Part shown: piece after piece, positions 45,382-54,766 of the stretch
Layout of the letters: every line of letters starts with the position of its first letter
How positions within the stretch are numbered: position 1 is the first letter of the stretch
Assembly: GCF_014467285.1 (NCBI RefSeq)
Contig: NZ_NKHR01000015.1
Span: 1-64,000, forward strand
DNA from: Xenorhabdus sp014467285
GTDB taxonomy: Bacteria > Pseudomonadota > Gammaproteobacteria > Enterobacterales > Enterobacteriaceae
Length of the DNA: 64,000 bases
Reading direction: 5' to 3'
Program-made: the position numbers and the translations under genes
The notes under the pieces: model-generated
What the model saw: the letters and a program-made list of their open reading frames with translations, nothing else
Told to the model about the DNA's origin: nothing
Database searches by the model: none

Positions 45382-46772
45382 GGTAAATTTTGATCGCAGG
45401 AAACTTCTGATGGGAAATGGTTAGCATCATTATCAATCACAGGGATTGTGAAATAAAATAACAGTCACGGCATTATATGCGTAGATCCGGGTATACTGGA
45501 TCTACGCAATCATTTTGATGAAGCTTTCCAGAGGAAAGGGGCTTTAATAAAGATGCAGATCAGGAAATAAAATTTTACTAAGGAGACTAAATGTTCTTTC
45601 CCGAAAAATGCGGGATGGTAAGACGCTGAATGAATTATTTAAAGGTATAGAAATACGTTTTCTTCCAGAGTAACGATGCTGTACTTATTATGTTGATTCA
45701 CCATTCATTTTCTTGGTTGTTTAATTGATCTTTCTGATCTTTTAAGATTATTCACTTAATAAGTGACTATATTATGGCAAATCCAAGAATGCCTTTATAT
45801 TCCCTTTTTTTGCTTTATCACAAAGAACTTCTTTATAAAAATCATCTGGTTGCTGCTACATACAAAAAGCGATACATTTTCTCTATAAAATAATATGCCA
45901 ATACAGAATATTCCGATATAAAAAATATCAAAAACTTGAAATAAGAGTAGGGATATTTCATCAATAACAACACGCTATAATACCCTCTGTTCACATGCTA
46001 TTTTATTGATATTATATTTGTTGCGAGACGTTTTTTTACTCGTTTTATGATGATGGCCATCATTATTGTTGTATTTAATATAATACTTTAAATTGAAAAA
46101 ATCTCTTATTAACACGCAATAAGAGTAAATGTTTAAAAAGCCAAAAAAGTGAAGCGTGAGGTAGCTATTAATAATATAATGGATTTGAATTAACTGCTAT
46201 TTATTGCATTATACGAGTAAGTCAGACATATATTCTTTTCTTTATCTCTGTTAATTAAATTATTCACACAATAGTTTCGTAGTATGATATTTTAACTTTC
46301 ATGGTTTTTGGTATTACCTTGTGTAGGTTGCCAATAAATAATAGTTATCAACTGATAACTTGATGCTTATTATTTAGTTTCTGGTGGTAGCCCTAATTGT
46401 ATGACATATAAAATAATCAGTCATGGATTTATTTGTATGATGTATTTCCAATTTATTTCAAGTTTCACCATCATCAATAAGGCTGTAATTTGAAAAATGA
46501 AAAGGAGTGTTGGACATTACGGATAACAAGAGATTACCTGGTTTTGTATTACTAAAATGAGTTATTTAGTTACAAATTGAAATTATTTTATTATGGAATT
46601 AATTCATAATAATAAATCTTTTGCGAATTGTATCCTTATTAACTAACATTTCATTAGTTAACACTTTGACCGATTGACCTGATAAAACCTTTGGCAAAAC
46701 ACGAAGTTAAAATGCTATCACCATGAATCTGTAATGTTTTGTAGTTATTTAACAATCATTGGGCGAAAGAAC
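45382..46772. other. 1.4-kb AT-rich region, no convincing gene
   Basis: No long open frame or RNA gene was recognised between adhesin 3 and the LysR gene. An 11-bp perfect hairpin (TGCGTAGATCC/GGATCTACGCA, 45478-45508) is a possible adhesin 3 terminator, but it has only a weak T tract. AGGAG at 45581-45585 precedes an ATG at 45591 that opens only 12 codons. An overlapping short frame encodes MRDGKTLNELFKG and ends at about 45673; it may be a gene remnant. A TATAAT at 45976-45981 has no good -35. The unusual size suggests a decayed gene or a large regulatory region. Confidence 0.5.
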
Positions 46773-47663
46773 ATGGATATACGCAATCTTGAAGCTTTTA
46801 TCGTTTTGGCTGAGACTCTTAATTATCATAAGGCTTCAGAGAGGCTTTATCTTTCTCAGCCTGCCTTGACGAAGAAAATACACGGGTTGGAAGATATTCT
46901 TGGTGCTTCACTATTTACAAGGGGGCCAAATGGAACAAGATTGACAGATTTCGGGCAGAAGACGCTGGAAAATGCCAGAAAATTCTTAACTCACTATGAA
47001 CATTTCAAAAGTCAGGTTCATTTTGATTCAAAAGAAGATATGATCAGACATTTATATATCGGCTCCTGTTTTCCTATCCATAATTATTCTCAAATAGAGA
47101 AGCAGGTTACGGAAAAGAAAGGGAATGTTGTACTGGCATTTGTGACAGGACTGTCAGTTGAGCAACAGGTCAGTTTATTGAATGCAGGGATGTTACATGT
47201 TGCGGTGATGCCTTTAGCATCTATTGCACCATTGGAACCGAAAAAGGTGTTTACGGAAAGGTTAGTCTATATCTTCAAAAAAAGGAGTAACCTGATATCT
47301 AAGTTCAGAACGGCTTTAAGTAAGTTTGGAAATGGGATTTCTCCGATAAATCCGTCAGAAAAAAAAGAGGTGGCTGAGTTAACGGATTATCTTAATGTTT
47401 TTCCTGTTTATACGGGTGAAAATATGCATTTGTTATTAAAAACAAATGATATTATGTTGATAATTGAAATGATTACAAAAAATAGTGCCTATACATGTGT
47501 GCCTAAGAGGATTATTAGTGCTATTCCTGAGTATTATCTGAATTTTCTGGAAATTGTTGAAACAGATAAAAAAATTGACCTTGGAGTGGTATGGGCAAAA
47601 TCAATAGATGATCATTTAGTTGATGATGCTGAAAATTTTTCCACATTGGTTGCTGATGTATAA
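46773..47663 (+). CDS. LysR-family regulator beside adhesin array
   Basis: This encodes 296 residues from the ATG at 46773 (MDIRNLEAFIVLAETLNYHK). The N-terminal winged HTH is SERLYLSQPALTKKIHGLEDILG (about residues 20-42). The C-terminal sensor half is less conserved and has ITKNSAYTCVPKRI near residue 230. It is one of the few genes in the yheU-yheS accessory segment, lies downstream of the adhesins on the same strand, and has no divergent partner. It could regulate the adhesins, but nothing in the sequence proves it. Confidence 0.82.
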   Translation: MDIRNLEAFIVLAETLNYHKASERLYLSQPALTKKIHGLEDILGASLFTRGPNGTRLTDFGQKTLENARKFLTHYEHFKSQVHFDSKEDMIRHLYIGSCFPIHNYSQIEKQVTEKKGNVVLAFVTGLSVEQQVSLLNAGMLHVAVMPLASIAPLEPKKVFTERLVYIFKKRSNLISKFRTALSKFGNGISPINPSEKKEVAELTDYLNVFPVYTGENMHLLLKTNDIMLIIEMITKNSAYTCVPKRIISAIPEYYLNFLEIVETDKKIDLGVVWAKSIDDHLVDDAENFSTLVADV

Positions 47664-47874
47664 TCCAATGAGCAACGGTGGTTTTCTATCGGATATCCAC
47701 CATTTATTCTCTTGTGAGAATGAAGTTTGGTGTATGACTTTTTAAAAATTCTCTTATTTTTTTTTTGTCAGTCCAGTAGAGAATAATATTTTCAGAGTTT
47801 GGACAAGCGTAATAGGGTAAGAGAATAGGGAGTAATCGGGCATTGAATGGTAATGCCCGATTATACTCAAGAAA

Positions 47875-49830
47875 TTAGTTAACATCTTGACTTGCATTAA
47901 ATACTTCGGTCATTTTCTCAAGCTGTTCCTGAATATCTAACCATTCCATCTCGATATTTTCTAGTTCAGATTTTGTTTGTGTCTGTTGATGCAGACATTC
48001 GGTTAGTTCAGTTTTTCGGTCATTTTCATAGAGTGTGTTATCTGATAGCTTTGCTTCCAGATCTGCCAACTCCGTGCTTAGTTTTTCCATCTGCTTTTCA
48101 AGGGCGGTAAGCTGTTTACGCAATGGCTGCGTTTGGTTACGGAATTCTGCTTCACGCCGTTTTTGATCTTTACGCTCTTGAGCACTGTAATTTGCAGTTC
48201 CATTCGCTAAAGTGTCGGCATCAGCTTTCTCTTTTTCCTGACTGTCACGCATTTGTTGGCGTTGCAGTTCAGTCAGCCACTGCTGATAATCGTCTAAATC
48301 ACCGGTGAAAGGCTCTGCTGCACCGTCATGCACCAGATAAAGCTCGTCCGTTGTGGAGCGCAGTAAATGCCTGTCATGCGATACGACGACCAGCGCACCT
48401 TCGAAATCAATAAGTGCTTCCGTCAGAGCCTGCCTCATGTCGAGATCAAGATGGTTGGTCGGTTCATCGAGCAGAAGCAAGTTCGGGCGCTGCCAGACAA
48501 TGAGCGCTAATACCAGACGGGCTTTTTCACCACCGGAAAAACGTCCGCTTGGATCAGCCACCTGATCGCCTTTAAAGCCAAATCCACCAAGATAATCCCG
48601 CAGTTGTTGCTCCGTCTCTTGTGGCGCGATTCGGGCTAAATGCTGCAATGGCGATTCGTCCACACGCAGGTATTCCAACTGGTGCTGTGCGAAGTATCCC
48701 AGTTTGATGCCTTTTGATAAGGCAATTTCTCCTTGCTGTGGCGCAAGTTCGCCTGCCAGCAGTTTGATCAGCGTGGATTTCCCTGCACCATTGCGGCCCA
48801 ATAAGCCGATACGTGAACCCGGTACGAGGTTTAATTTGATCGAATTCAGTACGGTTTTATCGCCATATCCGGCACTGACTTTTTCCATGATCAAAAGTGG
48901 ATTTGGCAGGCTGTCCGGTTGGCGGAAGCTGAAATGGAAGGGATTATCAACATGAGCAGGGGCGATAAGCTCCATGCGTTCCAGCATCTTGATGCGGCTT
49001 TGTGCCTGCTTCGCTTTGGTGGCTTTGGCGCGAAAGCGGTCAATATAGCTCTGCAAATGAGCCACTTTTTCTTGCTGGCTTTGGTATAGCGCCTGTTGCT
49101 GAGCAAGTTTGGCGACGCGTTGCCGTTCGAAAGAGGTGTAGTTCCCCGTATATTCGTACAGATCCTGCTGCTCAATGTGCAGAATTTTATCAATAATCGG
49201 ATCGAGGAAATCCCGATCGTGGGAAATCAGGATCAAAGTTCCGGCATAATTTTTCAGCCACTTTTCCAGCCAGATGACCGCATCCAGATCAAGGTGGTTG
49301 GTCGGTTCGTCGAGCAACAGCAAATCGGAACGGCAAATCAGTGCCTGTGCCAGATTGAGGCGCATTCGCCAGCCGCCAGAGAATGACCGGACTGGCTGTT
49401 CCAACTGTGCCGGAGAAAAACCCAAACCGTGCAATAGGCTGGAAGCTCTGGCCCGGATTGTCCACGCCTGAATAGTATCAAGTAAGCCATGAAGATGGGC
49501 GATAGCGTGACCGTCATTCTGTTCGTTGGCGATTTGCAGCTCTTGTTCCAGTTGCCGGAATTCACGGTCGCCATCAATCACATATTCCAGTGCTGACGTT
49601 TCCAGAGCGGGTGTTTCCTGATTTACCCAAGCCAGTGACCAGTTATTGGGAAATGTGACAGAACCATTCTCTGCCTGAAGTTCATCTTTCAGTAGTGCGA
49701 GCAGGGTAGATTTACCACAACCATTCTTGCCCACTAATCCTACTTTCTGGCCGGGGTTGATGGTTGCATTAGCATTGTCCAGCAGGATACGAATGCCACG
49801 GCGGATTTGCAGTGAAGAGAAAACAATCAT
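47875..49830 (-). CDS. yheS: ABC-F ATPase YheS
   Basis: This encodes 651 residues (E. coli YheS 637). It has two ABC cassettes without membrane helices: GKNGCGKST and SGGWRMRLNLAQAL in the first, GRNGAGKST and SGGEKARLVLALI in the second. The ABC-F linker has LQSYIDRFRAKATKAKQAQS. A C-terminal coiled coil follows (EKQMEKLSTELADLEAKLSD). ABC-F proteins act on the ribosome; YheS is implicated in relieving stalled translation. It resumes the enteric order after the accessory segment. yheT, normally adjacent, is missing. Confidence 0.95.
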   Translation of the reverse strand: MIVFSSLQIRRGIRILLDNANATINPGQKVGLVGKNGCGKSTLLALLKDELQAENGSVTFPNNWSLAWVNQETPALETSALEYVIDGDREFRQLEQELQIANEQNDGHAIAHLHGLLDTIQAWTIRARASSLLHGLGFSPAQLEQPVRSFSGGWRMRLNLAQALICRSDLLLLDEPTNHLDLDAVIWLEKWLKNYAGTLILISHDRDFLDPIIDKILHIEQQDLYEYTGNYTSFERQRVAKLAQQQALYQSQQEKVAHLQSYIDRFRAKATKAKQAQSRIKMLERMELIAPAHVDNPFHFSFRQPDSLPNPLLIMEKVSAGYGDKTVLNSIKLNLVPGSRIGLLGRNGAGKSTLIKLLAGELAPQQGEIALSKGIKLGYFAQHQLEYLRVDESPLQHLARIAPQETEQQLRDYLGGFGFKGDQVADPSGRFSGGEKARLVLALIVWQRPNLLLLDEPTNHLDLDMRQALTEALIDFEGALVVVSHDRHLLRSTTDELYLVHDGAAEPFTGDLDDYQQWLTELQRQQMRDSQEKEKADADTLANGTANYSAQERKDQKRREAEFRNQTQPLRKQLTALEKQMEKLSTELADLEAKLSDNTLYENDRKTELTECLHQQTQTKSELENIEMEWLDIQEQLEKMTEVFNASQDVN

Positions 49831-49871
49831 AGATGTTGTCTATATATAATGTGTTAAGTTAATAATTAGGT

Positions 49872-49935
49872 TATATATCCTTCATCTTTCAATTTGCTGT
49901 CTTGTGAGCCGCAATTCGAAATCTATCGGGTATAT
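49872..49935. repeat. imperfect palindromic repeat between yheS and kefG
   Basis: The left arm TATATCCTTCATCTTTCAAT and the right arm, whose complement reads TATACCCGATAGATTTCGAA, form an imperfect inverted repeat of about 28 bases. Sequences of the type TATACCC...TTTCGA/AAGTTGC recur between genes in Xenorhabdus and Photorhabdus (recalled, not checked). Confidence 0.5.
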
Positions 49936-50005
49936 GTATTCAATTTGATAGCTTGGCGTGCATGGTAGCGGAAAATATGTGTCCTGACACGTCTTAGGGG
50001 GATTG

Positions 50006-50566
50006 ATGTTATCGCCTAGCGTATTGCCGCCTAAAGTGTTGCTGTTATATACCCATCCCGAACCCCTGAATTCAGTTGCCAATAAGGTTTTGTTGCAGCC
50101 AGTTCACGAGTTGGAACATGTCACGATCCACGATCTCTATGGCTGTTACCCCGATTTTTTTATTGATGTAGCCTGGGAGCAAAAATTGCTGCGTGAGCAC
50201 AAAATTATTGTATTCCAACATCCTCTGTATACTTATAGTTGCCCTGCGTTATTAAAAGAGTGGATGGATCGCGTATTGAGCCGGGATTTTGTCAGCGGGG
50301 CTGAACATGCGTTGAGAGGAAAATACTGGCGCTCTGTCATCACGACAGGGGAACCGCAAGGTGCTTACCAGAGAGGGGGATATAATCTTTATCCGTTGGA
50401 AGAGATTCTCCGCCCTTTTGAATTGACGGCATTAATGTGCCAGATGCATTGGTTATCGCCAATGATAGTTTACAGTGCCAGACGCCAACGGCCCGAAGCT
50501 CTCGTGAGTCATGCGGATGCTTATCGGGAATGGCTGAAAGCGCCATTGTCTTTGGGAGGACTGTGA
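50006..50566 (+). CDS. kefG: glutathione-regulated K+ efflux ancillary protein KefG
   Basis: This encodes 186 residues from the ATG at 50006 with AGGGGG upstream (E. coli KefG is 184). It has a flavodoxin/quinone-oxidoreductase fold: KVLLLYTHPEPLNSVAN, HDLYGCYPDFFIDV, FQHPLYTYSCPALLKEWMDRVLS and TTGEPQGAY. It binds FMN and activates KefB. It overlaps the region before kefB, whose ATG lies three bases after the kefG stop, so the two are cotranscribed. Confidence 0.94.
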   Translation: MLSPSVLPPKVLLLYTHPEPLNSVANKVLLQPVHELEHVTIHDLYGCYPDFFIDVAWEQKLLREHKIIVFQHPLYTYSCPALLKEWMDRVLSRDFVSGAEHALRGKYWRSVITTGEPQGAYQRGGYNLYPLEEILRPFELTALMCQMHWLSPMIVYSARRQRPEALVSHADAYREWLKAPLSLGGL

Positions 50567-50568
50567 CC

Positions 50569-52392
50569 ATGGAGACTTCAGCGCTGTTAAGCGCCGGAAC
50601 ACTGTTTTTATTTGCTGCTGTTGTGGCTGTTCCACTCGCCCAAAAATTCAAAATCGGGGCCGTATTAGGCTATCTCATTGCAGGAATCGCACTTGGCCCG
50701 TGGGGGCTAGGGTTTATCAAGGATGTTGATGAGATCCTGCATTTCTCTGAACTTGGCGTGGTTTTCTTGATGTTCATTATCGGCCTTGAGTTAAATCCTG
50801 CAAAACTTTGGCAACTCAGGCGATCGATCTTTGGAGCAGGTACAGCACAGGTAACATTCACTGCGCTGGTACTGGCCTCATTTCTTTGTCTGATGAATTT
50901 TTCATGGCAGGCTGCGGTTATTGGAGGTATTGGGCTTGCGATGTCATCCACTGCGATGGCGCTGCAATTAATGAAAGAGAAGGGAATGTCCAAGAATGAA
51001 GGCGGGCAGCTCGGTTTTTCCATTTTGCTGTTTCAGGATATGGCAGTAATCCCCGCTTTGGCGATGATCCCATTACTGGCCGGAGGATCTGGTTCCAGTG
51101 ATTGGTATCGCATTGGCCTGAAAATTGCTGCTTTCGCCGGTATGTTAGTGGGAGGAAGATATTTACTGCGTCCCCTGTTCCGGTTAGTGGTGAAATCGGG
51201 TGTCAGGGAGGTGTTTACTGCCGCTGCATTGCTGGTTGTATTGGGAGCGGCGATTTTCATGGAGACATTGGGGTTTTCAATGGCACTCGGCACTTTCATT
51301 GCCGGTGTCTTGTTAGCGGATAGCGAATATCGCCATGAATTGGAAATCTCCATTGAACCATTCAAGGGATTGTTGTTGGGGTTATTTTTCATTTCTGTCG
51401 GTATGTCCCTCAATATGGGAGTCTTACTGACTCATCTGTTCAGTGTCTTGCTAAGTGTCACGGGCCTGGTGCTGATAAAAGGCCTCATACTTTATATTAT
51501 CGGCAGAATATCCGGTTTAAAAAAACCATCGTGCGTACAATTCTCCGGCGTACTCAGTCAGGGAGGCGAATTTGCATTCGTCTTATTTTCTGCCGCGCTA
51601 GGGCAGGGAGTGTTGGATCAGAATCAGATATCACTCCTGTTAGTTGTGGTGACATTATCAATGATGACAACACCCTTGGTAATGCAGTTGATTGAAAGCA
51701 TGCTGGCGCGCCGATATAACGAACAGGAAGGGCATAATTCACCGGATGAACATAGTGAACAACCATTTGTGGAAGATAATGATCCACAGGTGATTTTGGT
51801 GGGATTTGGGCGCTTCGGGCAAGTGGTCGGGCGTTTGCTGATGGCGAATAAAATCCGCATCACAGTATTGGAACGTGAAGTGAGTGCAATCAGTACCATG
51901 CGCCGTTATGGCTATAAGGTGTATTATGGCGATGCGAGCGAACTGGAGCTGTTGCGTTCAGCGGGAGCCGCCAAAGCCAGGGCGATTGTCATTACCAGTG
52001 ATGAACCGGAAAATACGATGGCGATCGTCCATTTGTGTCAGAAGCATTTTCCTCACCTGAATATTCTTGCACGCGCAAGGGGGCGTCTCGAAGCCCATGA
52101 ATTGTTGCAAAGTGGCGTGAAAGATTTTAATCGGGAAACATTTTCCAGTGCATTGGAATTGGGACGGAAGGTACTGATTAGGTTGGGTATGCACCCACAT
52201 CAGGCGCATCGCGCACAGCAGCATTTCCGGCGATTGGATATGCGTATGTTACGTGAACTGATGCCGCATCTGCATGGGGATGTCGCACAGATATCCCGCG
52301 TAAAAGAAGCTCGCAGGGAATTGGAAGAATTGTTTGAACGGGAAATGATTAATGAGCGTCGCCAGCCGGAAGGATGGGATGAGAATGAATAG
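50569..52392 (+). CDS. kefB: glutathione-regulated potassium efflux antiporter KefB
   Basis: This encodes 607 residues from the ATG at 50569 (METSALLSAGTLFLFAAV; E. coli 601). A CPA2-type membrane domain of about 12 helices has GAVLGYLIAGIALGPWGLGF and LGVVFLMFIIGLELNP. A C-terminal RCK/KTN domain binds nucleotide and glutathione adducts (VILVGFGRFGQVVGRLL near residue 405). It exports K+ in exchange for H+ to acidify the cytoplasm during electrophile stress. The context with gor and KefG is functional but not operonic. Confidence 0.95.
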   Translation: METSALLSAGTLFLFAAVVAVPLAQKFKIGAVLGYLIAGIALGPWGLGFIKDVDEILHFSELGVVFLMFIIGLELNPAKLWQLRRSIFGAGTAQVTFTALVLASFLCLMNFSWQAAVIGGIGLAMSSTAMALQLMKEKGMSKNEGGQLGFSILLFQDMAVIPALAMIPLLAGGSGSSDWYRIGLKIAAFAGMLVGGRYLLRPLFRLVVKSGVREVFTAAALLVVLGAAIFMETLGFSMALGTFIAGVLLADSEYRHELEISIEPFKGLLLGLFFISVGMSLNMGVLLTHLFSVLLSVTGLVLIKGLILYIIGRISGLKKPSCVQFSGVLSQGGEFAFVLFSAALGQGVLDQNQISLLLVVVTLSMMTTPLVMQLIESMLARRYNEQEGHNSPDEHSEQPFVEDNDPQVILVGFGRFGQVVGRLLMANKIRITVLEREVSAISTMRRYGYKVYYGDASELELLRSAGAAKARAIVITSDEPENTMAIVHLCQKHFPHLNILARARGRLEAHELLQSGVKDFNRETFSSALELGRKVLIRLGMHPHQAHRAQQHFRRLDMRMLRELMPHLHGDVAQISRVKEARRELEELFEREMINERRQPEGWDENE

Positions 52393-52406
52393 CGTTGGGG
52401 GGAATT

Positions 52407-52610
52407 ATGTCAACCAGTCGTAAGCGTTTTATTGCGGGGGCAGTTTGTCCGAAATGCCAGTCACAGGATACGTTGGCTATGTGGCAGGAAAATAAGGTTG
52501 ATATCGTAGAATGTATCCGTTGTGGTCATACGCAGAGGCAAACCGATGAAGCTGTTACTTCCCATGTCAGGGAGCAGGAACAGGTTATTGGCATTTTCAC
52601 ACCACAGTGA
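52407..52610 (+). CDS. yheV: YheV family zinc-ribbon protein
   Basis: This encodes 67 residues from the ATG at 52407 (GGGGGGAA upstream; E. coli YheV 66). It has RKRFIAGAVCPKCQSQDTLA and VECIRCGH, which supply four cysteines for zinc, and ends QVIGIFTPQ. Function is unknown. It sits between kefB and slyD as in E. coli, with 14 bp to kefB. Confidence 0.94.
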   Translation: MSTSRKRFIAGAVCPKCQSQDTLAMWQENKVDIVECIRCGHTQRQTDEAVTSHVREQEQVIGIFTPQ

Positions 52611-52782
52611 ATAACCGTAAGTACAGAGAACAACAGTAACTAAATGTATATGCAATAAATTGTGGATAAATTTTGCCGTCGCTAGGTACAGGGGCGTAGA
52701 ATTCCGTTACAATTGCCAGCATTTTTTGAGTTGTAAAAACTTTCCCTCACGGGTTTTTCCCTTCGGGTATGTAGGAGTTGTC

Positions 52783-53325
52783 ATGAAAGTAGCAAAAGAC
52801 TTGGTGGTCAGCCTGGCTTATCAAGTAAGAACAGAAGATGGTGTTTTAGTTGATGAGTCCCCGGTGAGCGCACCGTTAGACTATCTGCATGGCCATGGTT
52901 CTCTGATCAGCGGGTTGGAGAAAGCACTTGAAGGTCGTGAGGCGGGTGAACGCTTTGATGTCAGCGTAGAAGCTGATGATGCTTACGGTCAGTATGATGA
53001 GAATCTGGTTCAGCGCGCACCAAAAGAGGTGTTTGTTGGTGTTGAGGATGTTCAGGTTGGCATGCGTTTTCTGGCAGATACCGATCAGGGGCCTGTCCCG
53101 GTAGAAATTACCGCAGTGGAAGGCGATGAAGTTGTTGTTGATGCGAACCACATGCTGGCGGGTCAAAACCTGAAATTCAATGTTGAGATTGTAGCGGTTC
53201 GTGAAGCAACCGAAGAAGAATTGGCACACGGCCATGTACATGGTCAGGGTGGCTGCGGTGGTCACGATCATCACCATGATCACGATCACGGTGAACACGG
53301 ATGCTGTGGCGGTGGTTGCCACTAA
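52783..53325 (+). CDS. slyD: FKBP-type prolyl isomerase and nickel chaperone SlyD
   Basis: This encodes 180 residues from the ATG at 52783. The FKBP domain (MKVAKDLVVSLAYQV, PLDYLHGHGSLISGLEKALEG) has an inserted chaperone flap (IF domain, about residues 70-128). The C-terminal metal-binding tail is rich in His and Cys (GCGGHDHHHDHDHGEHGCCG). It folds proteins and supplies nickel to hydrogenases. The tail is a little shorter than that of E. coli SlyD (196 residues). It is convergent with slyX. Confidence 0.96.
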   Translation: MKVAKDLVVSLAYQVRTEDGVLVDESPVSAPLDYLHGHGSLISGLEKALEGREAGERFDVSVEADDAYGQYDENLVQRAPKEVFVGVEDVQVGMRFLADTDQGPVPVEITAVEGDEVVVDANHMLAGQNLKFNVEIVAVREATEEELAHGHVHGQGGCGGHDHHHDHDHGEHGCCGGGCH

Positions 53326-53348
53326 TTTTGCTCAGGCTGAATTAGCAG

Positions 53349-53384
53349 AAAAAAGGGAAGCGCGGTTTGGGCTTCTCTTTTTTT
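53349..53384. terminator. bidirectional terminator, slyD/slyX
   Basis: The arms AAAAAAGGGAAGC (53349-53361) and GCTTCTCTTTTTTT (53371-53384) pair with a 9-base loop. T-runs are present for both strands. It lies between convergent slyD and slyX. Confidence 0.78.
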
Positions 53385-53478
53385 ATCTTATCCTTCAGCC
53401 TTCCCTGGCCGACACTGTCCCAGATTATCAGGCGAGTAATGCCAGGAATAGTGTCAGGAATAAATGTCAGGAATAGTG

Positions 53479-53697
53479 TTAATAATGCGGAGGAGGCGTT
53501 TCTTCTGAAAGTGGCGCAATGATCGATGTCTGGTGGGTTTTCAGACGATCAGCCATTAACCGGAGTTGCTCTTTCAACTGCTCAGTTTCTATCTGCTGTT
53601 TTCTGACTTCTTGATTTAACTCTTCAATAGTGGCTTCCTGATAGGCCAGTTTAGTTTCCAGTTGCTCAAATCTTTGTTCAACTTCGGATAATTCCAT
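53479..53697 (-). CDS. slyX: SlyX family protein
   Basis: This encodes 72 residues from the ATG at 53697, preceded by AGGAGG (E. coli SlyX 72). The frame is open 35 codons further upstream but without similarity. It is almost entirely a coiled coil (MELSEVEQRFEQLETKLAYQ, then EELNQEVRKQQIETEQLKEQ) ending PPPHY. Function is unknown. It is divergent from fkpA. Confidence 0.94.
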   Translation of the reverse strand: MELSEVEQRFEQLETKLAYQEATIEELNQEVRKQQIETEQLKEQLRLMADRLKTHQTSIIAPLSEETPPPHY

Positions 53698-53946
53698 TAT
53701 TTTTCCTCCTGCTTCTGGGCAATTTAAATAACATGATGAAGCGATCATTTGGTTCAGGTTGGCACTATAATACGCAAAATATCCGGTGAAAGAGGATTTC
53801 ACGAAATTTCTTCACATTAATGTTGTCTTAATGATTTTCAGATCAAGGCATAGCAAATATTGTCATTGGTTTCCGTGGGCAGTTATAGTAAATGTGATGT
53901 GTAACTGTACTAACGGTGAACCCACCCAAATTTATTGGAGAATAGG

Positions 53947-54711
53947 ATGAAATCATTGTTTAAAACATCTCTGCTGGCAACAACTCTGGCACTTGCATTT
54001 AGTGTACCTCAGGCCTTGGCTGCTAATACAGAAACCAAAAGCGAAGTAAAACTGAATAGTGCGTTTAAAACGGTAGAGCAGCAAAATTCTTATGCTCTGG
54101 GGGCTTCTCTGGGTAGCTACATGGCAAACTCATTAAAAGAGCAGAAAACGCTTGGCATCAATATAGAAAAAGCGCAATTGCTGGCGGGTGTTGAGGATGC
54201 TTTAAATAGTAAAAGTAAGCTGTCTGATGAGGAAATTCAGGAAACTCTGCTTTCTTTTGAATCTAAAGTGAAAGAGGCCGCCCGGGCTAAAGCAGAGAAA
54301 GAAGCCGGTGAAAATGGTGAGAAAGGGGATAAGTACCGTGAAGAGTTCGCTAAGAAAGCTGGCGTCATGAAGACTAAATCCGGGCTTCTCTACAAAGTTG
54401 AAAAAGCAGGAACGGGTACGACGCCTAAAGAAAGCGACACGGTGGTTGTTAACTATAAAGGTGCTTTGATTGATGGTCAGGTTTTTGATAGCTCATATGA
54501 GCGCAAAGAGCCTCTGTCAATTCGTTTGGACAGTGTGATCCCAGGCTGGAAAGAAGGCTTGCAGCATGTGAAAAAAGGCGGAAAAATCACATTGGTTATT
54601 CCACCTGACTTGGCTTACGGTCAGGCAAGTTTACCTAAGATCCCGGCTAACTCCACTTTAGTTTTTGACGTTGAATTACTGGATATTAAGCCGGCTGCCA
54701 AGGCAAAATAA
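53947..54711 (+). CDS. fkpA: periplasmic FKBP-type prolyl isomerase FkpA
   Basis: This encodes 254 residues from the ATG at 53947 (GGAGAATAGG upstream). The signal peptide is MKSLFKTSLLATTLALAFSV, cleaved after PQALA. A helical N-terminal dimerisation domain (about residues 30-130) precedes the FKBP domain (VVVNYKGALIDGQVFDSSYE, IPGWKEGLQHVKKGGK, PANSTLVFDVELL). It is a chaperone for outer-membrane and periplasmic proteins. The adhesin barrels in this window are the kind of client it serves (inference). In enterics it belongs to the sigma-E regulon. Confidence 0.96.
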   Translation: MKSLFKTSLLATTLALAFSVPQALAANTETKSEVKLNSAFKTVEQQNSYALGASLGSYMANSLKEQKTLGINIEKAQLLAGVEDALNSKSKLSDEEIQETLLSFESKVKEAARAKAEKEAGENGEKGDKYREEFAKKAGVMKTKSGLLYKVEKAGTGTTPKESDTVVVNYKGALIDGQVFDSSYERKEPLSIRLDSVIPGWKEGLQHVKKGGKITLVIPPDLAYGQASLPKIPANSTLVFDVELLDIKPAAKAK

Positions 54712-54740
54712 TTTCCCTAATAATTAAGATAGTACATTGG

Positions 54741-54766
54741 CAGGGGCTTAGTGGCCCCTGTTTTAT
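54741..54766 (+). terminator. fkpA terminator
   Basis: The perfect 7-bp stem CAGGGGC (54741-54747)/GCCCCTG (54754-54760) is followed by TTTTAT. It lies 30 bases past the stop. Confidence 0.85.
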
